Source: Candidatus Borrarchaeota archaeon (lineage in GTDB: Archaea; Asgardarchaeota; Sifarchaeia; Borrarchaeales; Borrarchaeaceae). From it: DNA of 9,008 nucleotides. Where the stretch lies: assembly GCA_016840645.1 (NCBI GenBank), contig JAEORY010000131.1:1-9008 (forward strand), written 5' to 3'. Position 1 is the stretch's first letter, and the number at the start of each line of letters is the position of its first letter. Positions 1-5,527 of the stretch are shown here, piece after piece. The notes under the pieces are model-generated. The model ran no database searches. It was not told the origin of the DNA and was given only the letters and a program-made list of their open reading frames with translations. A program made the position numbers and the translations under genes.

Positions 1-734
1 ATAATCTTACAATGAGATCAAAAAAAGAAAAGATTAAGCACAAAGAACTAACATCAGTAGAAAAAGATGCTTATGCGAGTATTGATCATTTGCTAAACTT
101 TCTTGGTTCTCAACTCCCGGAAGGAATGCAATTAGAACTAGACGATATTGCATTTCGGATTATTTTTCAGCCAGAGCGAAAAAAGGCATATGGTTATGTA
201 AGTGCTCTAAATGGAGAATTGAACGTCAAGGGGTTCGAAGCTATTCGAGGAGATTGGACAGAATTCGCGAAAAAAGTTCAGTTAAAAGTGATTGATATTC
301 TCCTTCGAAGTATTGAGACAAAAGCCTTGGTTGACGCAAAACGGTTTGTAATAGATGCGTGTCGTGTACTCTTAGAAAGTCCAGTTGACGAAATAAAGGA
401 AGATATCATTCAATACGCTCCAATAAGTAGAGCTCCATCAAAATATAAATCAATCACACCAGCTGTTGGTGCTTTTCTGCATTATTGTAATGCTTATGGA
501 CTTGATCCTGAAAAAGAGTGGCGGAAAATCGCAAAATTTCCTTATCTTATACTCAAGGGTGAAGGGCCTCAGTATAAACGTGCTAGACATCCTGATCTAT
601 TAAATGGCACAGAGATAGATAGAGACCAGTATATCTTAGAAGTACTAGGAGCGGTATCAAAATTTGGCGTTCAACTTAGTTTAGATGAAATTAAAGGTAA
701 AGGAAGAAAAACTACACTATTTGATTTTGTATGA
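1..734 (+). CDS. polB: DNA polymerase family B, C-terminal part (partial at window start)
   Basis: This is the C-terminal third of an archaeal replicative or repair family B DNA polymerase, which copies DNA together with the PCNA sliding clamp. Numbering from the ATG at 12, residues 29-82 match the stretch after catalytic motif C: the helix ending LPEG, the KK-x-Y motif (KKAYGY, 57-62) and GFEAIRGDW (74-82). The thumb follows at about 134-190, with PISRAPSKYKSITPAVGAF and YLILKGEGP. The last residues, KTTLFDFV (233-240), form a PIP box for PCNA binding. The frame is open to the window edge with no stop before the ATG at 12, so I annotate from base 1. In known polymerases motif C (YGDTDS) lies some 20-30 residues before the first conserved helix, so here it would fall just outside the window. 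A separately encoded small subunit starting at 12, as in Methanothermobacter's split PolB, is the alternative. The gene converges with the acetyltransferase genes, 9 bp apart. Confidence 0.88.
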   Translation, partial: NLTMRSKKEKIKHKELTSVEKDAYASIDHLLNFLGSQLPEGMQLELDDIAFRIIFQPERKKAYGYVSALNGELNVKGFEAIRGDWTEFAKKVQLKVIDILLRSIETKALVDAKRFVIDACRVLLESPVDEIKEDIIQYAPISRAPSKYKSITPAVGAFLHYCNAYGLDPEKEWRKIAKFPYLILKGEGPQYKRARHPDLLNGTEIDRDQYILEVLGAVSKFGVQLSLDEIKGKGRKTTLFDFV

Positions 735-743
735 AAATAGAAT

Positions 744-1190
744 TTAAATCATCTTACGTAACATTACTACATCTTCAAGTGTCTGACTTTTTGTCAAGCC
801 ACAATTAGTGAACCCGAGCTTCTCATAAAAAACTTTAGCGCCTTGATTTGTTGGGCGAACATATAGAAAAACGGAATTGCAGCCATTATTTTTCAAGAAT
901 TCACATGCTTCCTGCACAAGCATTGAACCAATACCATGTCCTCTAAATCCCTCTCTAACGGAAAGTGAGTTAATATAACCATCATCGGATCGTGTCGACG
1001 CATTTATGCATCCAATTATGTGTCCCTGACTTGATCGTGCTACAAACCACTGACAAGGACGCTGTTGACCGTCGATATAACAATCTAGTTCTAAGGTGTC
1101 TAATGAACTCAAAGTATCAAATGAGTTTTTTAGAATTGCTCTTAGGCCTATTCTATCTTCATGATCCGCCTTTTTTAACTCAATGTTCAT
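744..1190 (-). CDS. GNAT family N-acetyltransferase
   Basis: A single-domain GCN5-related acetyltransferase that moves an acetyl group from acetyl-CoA to an amine; the substrate cannot be read from the sequence. Numbering from the ATG at 1190 (148 residues), the acetyl-CoA pyrophosphate-binding motif A is R83-G-H-G-I-G88 after the beta strand INSLSV. The C-terminal motif B has N115 and FYEKLGF (121-127). Start choice: a TTG at 1199 would give three more residues, but AAAGG lies 9 bases before the ATG at 1190 and directly abuts the TTG, so I prefer the ATG. The gene follows the RimI-like gene by 12 bp, or 3 bp with the TTG start, so the two are almost certainly co-transcribed. It has no N- or C-terminal extension and no transmembrane segment. 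Confidence 0.85.
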   Translation of the reverse strand: MNIELKKADHEDRIGLRAILKNSFDTLSSLDTLELDCYIDGQQRPCQWFVARSSQGHIIGCINASTRSDDGYINSLSVREGFRGHGIGSMLVQEACEFLKNNGCNSVFLYVRPTNQGAKVFYEKLGFTNCGLTKSQTLEDVVMLRKMI

Positions 1191-1202
1191 TCTTATCAAC
1201 CT

Positions 1203-1721
1203 TTATTCCATCATCTTCATTACAACAGCGTCTTTTCCATCTCCATAATAGTTTCGTAGAATGTGTACATAGTTGAAACCTAGTTTACGATACATTTCCC
1301 TTGCAGCCTTATTTGTCATTTTTACTTCTAATCGAAAATTTGTAGCACCAGCATTTTTTAATTGTTTAATAAGTTCTTTAATAAGTTCTAAACCTATACC
1401 TAGACGTCTATTATTTGGATGAACTGCAACTGAAATGATATGGCCTACGGTTCCTTCTCTAGACGATTTAAGAACTCCAATACAATATCCTATAATAGAA
1501 GATCCTTCATTTTCTTGTGCTACAAGAAAGAAATAACGTTTAAAATCTCCTAGCATTTCTAAATGCTGTCTTGTATATCTTTCGCTTTCTGAAAAGCAAT
1601 TTTTTTCTATTTCATAAATTGATGGAAGGTCCTTTTGATTATACGGGCGTATAATTATTGTAGCCCCTTCTTTAATTGCAGATTCAGTCCCTTCATTATT
1701 ATCGTTCTGCATCAAATTCAT
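1203..1721 (-). CDS. rimI: RimI/Ard1-like N-terminal acetyltransferase (GNAT)
   Basis: This 172-residue GNAT protein resembles the archaeal RimI/Ard1 (Naa10-like) enzymes that acetylate the alpha-amino group of protein N-termini. The fold begins at about residue 21 (TIIIRPYNQKD) after a polar, poorly conserved N-terminal tail. Motif A is HPNNRRLGIG (101-110), with R105/R106 and G108/G110 for CoA binding. LEVKMTNKAAREMYRKLGF follows at 131-149. The tail NYYGDGKDAVVMKM (157-170) corresponds to the YYxDGEDAxxM signature of RimI/Ard1, with Lys for Glu. The start at 1721 has a strong AAGGAGGG about 11 bases upstream. An internal ATG at codon 4 is possible but lies further from the SD. It is first in a two-gene operon. 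Its promoter is not visible between the SD and the transposable element that begins within about 10 bp upstream. The symbol rimI is by family resemblance only. Confidence 0.82.
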   Translation of the reverse strand: MNLMQNDNNEGTESAIKEGATIIIRPYNQKDLPSIYEIEKNCFSESERYTRQHLEMLGDFKRYFFLVAQENEGSSIIGYCIGVLKSSREGTVGHIISVAVHPNNRRLGIGLELIKELIKQLKNAGATNFRLEVKMTNKAAREMYRKLGFNYVHILRNYYGDGKDAVVMKMME

Positions 1722-1730
1722 ACTTCTGAA

Positions 1731-1738
1731 AACCCTCC
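1731..1738 (-). promoter_or_regulatory. Strong Shine-Dalgarno site of the acetyltransferase operon
   Basis: Read on the minus strand this is AAGGAGGG, complementary to the archaeal 16S 3' end, about 11 bases before the ATG at 1721. It fixes the start of the RimI-like gene. It is the last host feature before the left end of the small mobile element. Confidence 0.75.
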
Positions 1739-1752
1739 TTACGAGTAATTAA

Positions 1753-1793
1753 GCAAGAAAGCACCACCGCTTCAGCGTGGTGATGAATGGCGT
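1753..1793 (+). repeat. Left end of element 1 (subterminal hairpin)
   Basis: GCAAGAA at 1753-1759, two bases, then a stem-loop at 1762-1782: 8 paired bases, one bulged C at 1767, loop TTCA. It is followed by ATGAATGGCGT at 1783-1793. The same layout with the same 9-base offset to the hairpin occurs at 2312-2351. The stem sequences differ while the flanks are kept, as expected for single-strand DNA hairpins recognised by a TnpA-type (Y1) transposase. Confidence 0.75.
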
Positions 1794-1849
1794 GAGTGTT
1801 CACTTTCATTATTTGCATCGAGGGGTCGCCCTAATAGTTATAAGGTGGT

Positions 1850-2071
1850 ATGACGAAGATACCAACTGCAATTGGAGGGATAATACGCACACTTGCATAC
1901 AAGGTGCATACTACGATTGCATCTCGATCATTAGCAGTACCTACGGGACGTAGGGAATTTAAGCCTGTGGAGACTGAATCCTCTACTGCGGCAGTGGAAT
2001 ACCTCAATAGTATTCCCTAGGTCACAGCAAGTTCGGTCTGAGAAGCAGGAAGCTTCACAGTTTTAGCGTGA
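1850..2071 (+). pseudogene. Decayed tnpB 3' remnant inside element 1
   Basis: One frame reads from ATG 1850 (MTKIPTAIGG...) through LAVPTGRREFKPVETE and then AAVEYLNSIP to a TAG at 2018. It continues as VTASSV, a TGA at 2039, EAGSFTVLA, and a TGA at 2069. The PVE...ASSV...EAGS pattern running into the right-end hairpin is how many archaeal IS1341-type TnpB proteins end, so I read this as the C-terminal tail of a lost tnpB. The RuvC and zinc-finger parts are absent, so no nuclease is made. AAGGTGG just upstream of 1850 could be an SD, and a 56-residue peptide ending at 2020 could in principle be translated. More likely the segment is kept for its RNA or DNA structure. Its tail does not resemble that of the downstream TnpB, so it came from a different subfamily. 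Confidence 0.6.
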
Positions 2072-2101
2072 GGTAGTTCACATTTGTATAATAATGCTCC
2101 A
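1930..2101 (+). ncRNA. Possible omega-RNA-like structured RNA of element 1
   Basis: Consecutive stem-loops line up on the + strand: 1940-1954 (CCTACG/CGTAGG), 1967-1986 (GTGGAG/CTCTAC, one G-U), 1996-2016 (GGAATAC/GTATTCC, 7 perfect pairs) and the right-end hairpin 2053-2073 (CTTCAC/GTGAGG). TnpB omega RNAs arise from exactly this place, the tnpB 3' end plus right end, with the guide taken from flanking DNA. A guide here would begin at about 2082 (ATTTGTATAATAATGC). I see the stems and infer the RNA. No promoter is assigned, and both ends are approximate. Confidence 0.4.
2046..2082 (+). repeat. Right end of element 1 (hairpin plus AGTTCACA)
   Basis: CAGGAAGC runs into a stem-loop (arms 2053-2058 and 2068-2073), then AGTTCACA at 2075-2082. 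It matches the right end of element 2 (CAGAAGC, hairpin, AGTTCACA at 3918-3925). Confidence 0.72.
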
Positions 2102-2122
2102 TGTGATGGAGCGTTTATTATA
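2087..2122. repeat. Long AT-rich palindrome abutting element 1
   Basis: The arms at 2087-2102 and 2106-2122 pair over 15 bases (TATAATAA and GCTCCAT with their complements). There is a small internal loop (T against 2 bases) and a 3-base loop GTG. It begins 5 bases after the right end of element 1. Read on the minus strand, its arms contain TATAATAA and TTATTATA, either of which could be a TATA box. It may be a terminator hairpin, an operator or promoter palindrome of the acetyltransferase operon, or the target preferred by the element. Confidence 0.65.
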
Positions 2123-2301
2123 TTCAGTTAACTGTCCTATTCAATCATCTACTGGAAGATATTCTTTTTTAATTTCTTAATAAAGACGTATATAGACAAA
2201 ACGCATATTACATGTCCATAAATCATTGTCGCATGACAGGATCTCATACCTTATAAAAAAAATTCTCCAATATCTTTCTTAAATTTCTCGGTCAAGCTTT
2301 T
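2123..2301. other. AT-rich intergenic DNA between the two elements
   Basis: This stretch holds no credible reading frame, RNA gene or repeat that I can see. It is AT-rich host-like sequence separating the two TnpB elements and presumably belongs to the original divergent intergenic region between the acetyltransferase operon and enolase. Confidence 0.5.
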
Positions 2302-2311
2302 ATACAACTTT

Positions 2312-2351
2312 GCAAGAAGACCCCTCAACTTTTTGGGGGGATGAATTGCGT
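2312..2351 (+). repeat. Left end of element 2 (subterminal hairpin)
   Basis: GCAAGAA at 2312-2318, two bases, then a stem-loop at 2321-2340 (CCCCTCAA with TTGGGGGG, one G-T pair, loop CTTT), followed by ATGAATTGCGT at 2341-2351. The flanks differ from those of element 1 by a single base in 18, while the stem is wholly different. Confidence 0.78.
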
Positions 2352-2440
2352 AGCTATCGTTGCACTTTTTTTCACGGTATTCTGGTTGGCGAAGCTTTTT
2401 TAAGTCTAGTGTCCCATCGTTTCTTAGGGTGTGGTAGAGG

Positions 2441-3904
2441 ATGGTCTTGGAACTTCAACTTGCCAATCCATTAACAGTCTGCAAGACGCTAGTACTTCCT
2501 GTTGATGACAGAATCACCAGAACGAAAGTGAAGTTCCTCGACAGACTTACGGCACGGCTCACTTACGGGGTGCAATTGTTTCTTGAAAAAATCATTACTG
2601 AAAACATAACAAGTGTTAAAGAGGCGGAAAAATACCGCCAGTACATACAAACCCTGACCGGGCTGTCGTCAGGATTCCTACAAGCCTGCCGCGATAAGGC
2701 TCTCTGGATGTTTAAATCATATCGGGAACTACATCATGACTGGCAACAAGATATTTACCGTCTGGAAAAGTCCATCGCCACCTGTAAAGAACGTCTCGCC
2801 AGGAAAAACACCGCTAAAGATGTGAAACGGTTGCGAAAATTCCAGCACAAACTTTACCGCTGGAACAAGAGGGAACCCTCGCCACCGACTATCAGGGGGA
2901 AGGTACCAATCATGTTTGACTACCGTGTAGGAGACATAGCACCTCCCCGCACCGCAAAGGAGTTTGCTCTCTGGGCGAGAATTTCCACCCTTAAAAAGGG
3001 TGAGAAATTACACCTGCCGCTGTATATGTATCAGTATGCCGTGAAGCATCTTCATGACAAAGAATGGCGAGTTAAGTCTTTTCAACTCGTTAACAACTAC
3101 AGATTGAAACGCTACGAAGTGCATGTCGTTGTGGAAAAGGAAGTACAACCGGTGTTGAAGTCACTGTCTGGCATCGACTTGGGCTTGAAGCGGTTGGCGA
3201 CGGCTGTAACGTGCGAGTTGGAGGGCGATGCCAACGTCATATTCTTTAACAAGGAGAATTATAAAGAGTTCTTCATCCATATGCGCCAACTGAATAATAG
3301 GATCGCTAAATTACAACGGTTAGGGAATTATGCAGTAGTGAAGAAACTCTACAGTAAGCGGAAGAATTTCACCAAGGACTTCAGGAGAAAGTTGGCGATA
3401 GCTATTGCCGAGCACCTTAAAGGTTCGTTGGTGGTCATAGGCTACCCCGACAAAGTGCGTAATTGCCACTACAAGGGATCGGGGCACCGAAGGAACAGAA
3501 AACGGGTGAATCATTGGGCGTTTAAGGATTGTGCCGATCGTATCGCGATGGCGGTGTTAATGCGAGACGGAAGCCCCGTGGTGATCAACGAGTGGTGGAC
3601 TACCCATCGTTGTTCGATTTGCGGTTCGCGCAAGGTGGATGTCAAAGACAGGGTATTCAAATGTCTAAAATGCGGATTTATCGCCGATAGAGACGTAAAT
3701 GCCGCGTTCAACATCCTGATAGATGCTCTGAAGTGCCTTACCGGGTTGAAGAACCACAAAGATCGTAAAAGTGGTAGGACAAAAACCAAAGTGTTCCTTC
3801 AAGGAACGGGGGGTGAGGTGGATCACCCCGAACTGTCGATGAGCGGGTTCTTGCTCTCTCTCGTAGGGACAGCTCAACAATCCGTGAGGGCAGAAGCCAC
3901 CTAA
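2441..3904 (+). CDS. tnpB: TnpB, RNA-guided RuvC-like endonuclease of an IS200/IS605 element
   Basis: TnpB proteins cut DNA guided by an omega RNA and help keep IS200/IS605 elements in place. The 487 residues fit a full-length member. An N-terminal beta/OB part (CKTLVLPVDD at 14-23) and a helical, basic region come first. The RuvC domain starts at SGIDLGLKRLA, with catalytic D246. The zinc ribbon is C391/C394 with C408/C411. RuvC-III is ADRDVNAAFNIL, with D418 the likely ligand. At the usual RuvC-II glutamate site (vvxEdL) the sequence reads VVIGYPD (G334-Y335-P336). Instead E384 in INEWWTTHRC is a candidate replacement, so activity is plausible but unproven. The ATG at 2441 follows an in-frame TAG with GAGG directly against it, so the TTG at 2447, 6 bases from GAGG, may be the real start. 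The stop codon lies inside the right-end hairpin. There is no tnpA partner. Confidence 0.9.
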   Translation: MVLELQLANPLTVCKTLVLPVDDRITRTKVKFLDRLTARLTYGVQLFLEKIITENITSVKEAEKYRQYIQTLTGLSSGFLQACRDKALWMFKSYRELHHDWQQDIYRLEKSIATCKERLARKNTAKDVKRLRKFQHKLYRWNKREPSPPTIRGKVPIMFDYRVGDIAPPRTAKEFALWARISTLKKGEKLHLPLYMYQYAVKHLHDKEWRVKSFQLVNNYRLKRYEVHVVVEKEVQPVLKSLSGIDLGLKRLATAVTCELEGDANVIFFNKENYKEFFIHMRQLNNRIAKLQRLGNYAVVKKLYSKRKNFTKDFRRKLAIAIAEHLKGSLVVIGYPDKVRNCHYKGSGHRRNRKRVNHWAFKDCADRIAMAVLMRDGSPVVINEWWTTHRCSICGSRKVDVKDRVFKCLKCGFIADRDVNAAFNILIDALKCLTGLKNHKDRKSGRTKTKVFLQGTGGEVDHPELSMSGFLLSLVGTAQQSVRAEAT

Positions 3905-3944
3905 CTTGTTGGGTGGCAGTTCACACAAGCACTTGAATATTATT
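3790..3944 (+). ncRNA. Probable omega RNA of element 2 (approximate)
   Basis: The last part of tnpB and the right end form a run of stem-loops: 3793-3807 (GTTCC/GGAAC), 3810-3829 (GGGGTGA/TCACCCC, 7 perfect pairs), 3841-3856 (GAGC/GCTC) and the terminal 3896-3917 hairpin. TnpB guide RNAs are processed from this place in studied systems. If so, the guide would start after AGTTCAC, at 3925 (ACAAGCACTTGAATATT), and reach over the enolase TATA box. The 5' limit is a guess; only the stems are seen directly. Confidence 0.5.
3891..3925 (+). repeat. Right end of element 2 (hairpin plus AGTTCACA)
   Basis: CAGAAGC leads into a 9-pair stem-loop (3896-3904 with 3909-3917, one G-T pair, loop CTTG), followed by AGTTCACA at 3918-3925. 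The tnpB TAA stop (3902-3904) is part of the stem, so coding and structural constraints overlap. Confidence 0.8.
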
Positions 3945-3950
3945 TAAAAA
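3941..3950 (+). promoter_or_regulatory. TATA box of the enolase gene
   Basis: TATTTAAAAA fits an archaeal TATA box. Transcription would then start near 3971, leaving a leader of about 20 bases that includes the SD AGGTG at 3983-3987. It lies only 16 bp from the end of element 2. Confidence 0.55.
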
Positions 3951-3993
3951 ACTCAGTTAATCTATTAATCCGAAATTTTGGTAGGTGAAAAAA

Positions 3994-5313
3994 ATGGATG
4001 CATTTTTAGTTAGCGATATTAAAGCAAGATGGATTCTTGACTCAAGGGGAAATCCAACTGTTGAAGTTGATGTAATAACTCGTGACGGGTCCGTAGGAAG
4101 AGATGCAGTCCCTTCTGGAGCATCGACAGGTGAACATGAAGCCGTCGAACTACGTGATAAAGAAAAAGCGTTTAGAGGAAAAGGGGTTTTAAAAGCTCTA
4201 AAGAACATAAACGAAATCATAGTTCCAAAAGTCATTGGTATGGACGCAAGAGAACAAGAAACGATTGATGAGCTCATGATTGCGTTAGATGGTTCTGAAA
4301 ATAAAGGAAATTTAGGAGCAAATGCCATTCTTGCAGTGTCTATGGCAGTAAGTCGTGTTGCAGCACTTTCTTCCTCTAAGTCACTTTATATCTACCTTAA
4401 AGAACTCATACAAGCGTCAGGTTCTGGAAGTGATGGACAATTCTTGTTACCTACTCCACTCTCGAATGTAATTAATGGAGGAGAGCACGCTGGCAATGAC
4501 TTAGCAATCCAAGAATTTATGATTATGCCTATTAATTTCAAAACGTTTAAAAACGCAATTCAAGGCGTAAGCGAAGTTTATCAGGCACTTAAAGGAGTTC
4601 TGACGAAAAAATACGGTCCAATCGCTCGGAATGTTGGTGATGAAGGTGGTATGGCTCCACCTATGACATTTACTACTGATGCCCTAGATGCCCTTATTAC
4701 AGCCATTGAAGAGGCAGGGTATAGGCCCAAATCCGATTTTGTTTTAGCCATGGACGCGGCTGCTAGTGAGTTCTTCGAAAAGGGCGTGTATAACATCGAT
4801 GAAAAGAAACTCACAGCTGTGGAATTGTTGGAAGTCTATTCAGAACTTGTAGAAACTTATCCTATAGCTAGCCTTGAGGATCCTTTTGATGAAAATGACT
4901 ATAATAGTTTTGCCGCACTAACTAAAGCACAACCATCCCTTCAAGTAGTTACTGACGACCTAACGGTTACAAACCTAAAACGACTTAAAACAGCCATTGA
5001 CCTTGATGCTGGAAACTGCCTTCTTCTCAAAGTAAATCAAATAGGTACACTTACTGAAGCTATAGCTGCAGCTAAAATGTCTTATGAGAACAATTGGGGT
5101 GTTGTTGTAAGCCATCGATCTGGAGAAACAGAAGATTCTTTCATTGCTGACCTCTGTACTGCGCTCTCGTGTGGTCAAATTAAAACAGGTGCACCATGTA
5201 GAAGTGATAGAACAGCGAAATACAATCAACTGCTTCGAATCGAAGCTGAACTCAAAGAAAATTCAGAATACGCTGGTAAGAATTTTGGAACTGCCTATAA
5301 ACGATATCATTAG
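3994..5313 (+). CDS. eno: Enolase (phosphopyruvate hydratase)
   Basis: Enolase interconverts 2-phosphoglycerate and phosphoenolpyruvate with Mg2+ in glycolysis and gluconeogenesis. All family marks are present: DSRGNPTVEVDV near the start, SGASTGEHEAVELRD, INGGEHAGN, and the acid residue E217 in NVGDEGG. Metal ligands are D254 (AMDAAAS), E295 (SLEDPF) and D321/D322 (TDDLTVTN, with Thr where Gly is usual). The base is K346 in LLLKVNQIGT, followed by SHRSGETEDSFIADL and KTGAPCRSDR. At 439 residues it is slightly longer than most and complete. Start choice: AGGTG at 3983-3987 lies 6 bases before the ATG at 3994. A GTG at 3985 (three extra codons) overlaps that SD and is less likely. It has its own TATA box and stands alone rather than in an operon. 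It lies 1.3 kb upstream of ppsA, the other PEP-forming enzyme. Confidence 0.97.
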   Translation: MDAFLVSDIKARWILDSRGNPTVEVDVITRDGSVGRDAVPSGASTGEHEAVELRDKEKAFRGKGVLKALKNINEIIVPKVIGMDAREQETIDELMIALDGSENKGNLGANAILAVSMAVSRVAALSSSKSLYIYLKELIQASGSGSDGQFLLPTPLSNVINGGEHAGNDLAIQEFMIMPINFKTFKNAIQGVSEVYQALKGVLTKKYGPIARNVGDEGGMAPPMTFTTDALDALITAIEEAGYRPKSDFVLAMDAAASEFFEKGVYNIDEKKLTAVELLEVYSELVETYPIASLEDPFDENDYNSFAALTKAQPSLQVVTDDLTVTNLKRLKTAIDLDAGNCLLLKVNQIGTLTEAIAAAKMSYENNWGVVVSHRSGETEDSFIADLCTALSCGQIKTGAPCRSDRTAKYNQLLRIEAELKENSEYAGKNFGTAYKRYH

Positions 5314-5497
5314 ATGTATCTGCACAAGAGTTCAAGGTATCTCAATAGTCTATATAATTCTATAGAGAAAATAGAGGAAATATATATAGTGCTTAAACAC
5401 GATTCCTTTCTTAATAAAAAAAATGTCATATTGGGTATTTTTAAATGCTCAAACATCAAAAAGAAAATAAATGTTTTCGGAACTCAAATTTTCAGAG

Positions 5498-5505
5498 AAT
5501 AAAAG
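5498..5505 (+). promoter_or_regulatory. Possible TATA box of the 119-residue protein gene
   Basis: AATAAAAG is centred about 26 bases before the ATG at 5528, which would put the transcript start on or next to the start codon. No SD is visible before that ATG, so a leaderless mRNA is the simplest reading. The rest of the 5314-5527 gap shows only AT-rich DNA. Confidence 0.4.
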
Positions 5506-5527
5506 CAATTAATGGTAATGATCTATC

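Larger units (their letters stand above)
1740..2081 (+). mobile_element. Element 1: non-autonomous IS200/IS605 (TnpB-type) element, about 340 bp
   Basis: A short element bounded by a left-end hairpin block (1753-1793) and a right-end hairpin block (2046-2081) of the kind that flanks TnpB/IS1341-type elements. It contains no tnpA and no intact tnpB, only a translatable remnant of a tnpB 3' end. The ends closely match those of the tnpB-carrying element 230 bp downstream: GCAAGAA, two bases, an 8-bp hairpin and ATGAATGGCGT on the left, and a hairpin plus AGTTCACA on the right. The right border is taken as AGTTCAC. The left border is uncertain by about 12 bases because no direct repeat is made by this family. 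It has probably been moved in trans by a TnpA encoded elsewhere. It is inserted immediately upstream of the acetyltransferase operon. Confidence 0.72.
2302..3924 (+). mobile_element. Element 2: IS200/IS605-type element with tnpB only (IS1341-like), about 1.6 kb
   Basis: It is bounded by a left-end block at 2312-2351 and a right-end block at 3891-3924, and encloses one gene, a full-length tnpB, on the + strand. There is no Y1 transposase gene (tnpA), so the element needs one in trans. The body is more GC-rich than the host: 57% in the 60 bases from 2641 against 35% in the 60 bases from 4201 inside enolase, a sign of recent transfer. The left border is uncertain; TTTAT at 2299-2303 is one candidate target/TAM, while the hairpin block itself starts at 2312. 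The element stops about 16 bp before the enolase TATA box. Confidence 0.82.

Noticed and set aside
992..1276. 94-codon frame on the + strand
   Set aside because: It lies opposite the two acetyltransferase genes, which have clear domain motifs; the + strand product shows no recognisable pattern.
1850..2020. Intact small gene for a 56-residue peptide in element 1
   Set aside because: The same frame continues past the stop with a TnpB-like tail, so a decayed tnpB end explains it better; translation is not excluded.
1740..2122. CRISPR array, riboswitch or tRNA gene in the hairpin-rich region
   Set aside because: There are no regularly spaced repeats, no cloverleaf and no known aptamer pattern; the ends match a TnpB element instead.
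2441..3904. IscB or Cas12-type nuclease
   Set aside because: There is no HNH insertion or bridge-helix arrangement of IscB, the length and zinc ribbon fit TnpB, and there is no CRISPR array nearby.
2302..3924. Complete autonomous IS605 element with tnpA
   Set aside because: No frame encodes a Y1 transposase (HUH motif) on either strand of the element.
3511..3928. Minus-strand frames of 87-92 codons across the tnpB 3' half
   Set aside because: They are shadows of the tnpB coding strand, without SD or recognisable motifs.
3985..3993. GTG start three codons upstream for enolase
   Set aside because: The GTG is part of the AGGTG SD for the ATG at 3994, which has ideal spacing.
5314..5502. Open frame of 62 codons directly after the enolase stop, rich in K, I and N
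   Set aside because: It is in the same frame as enolase, has no SD or promoter, and its composition is that expected from AT-rich non-coding DNA.
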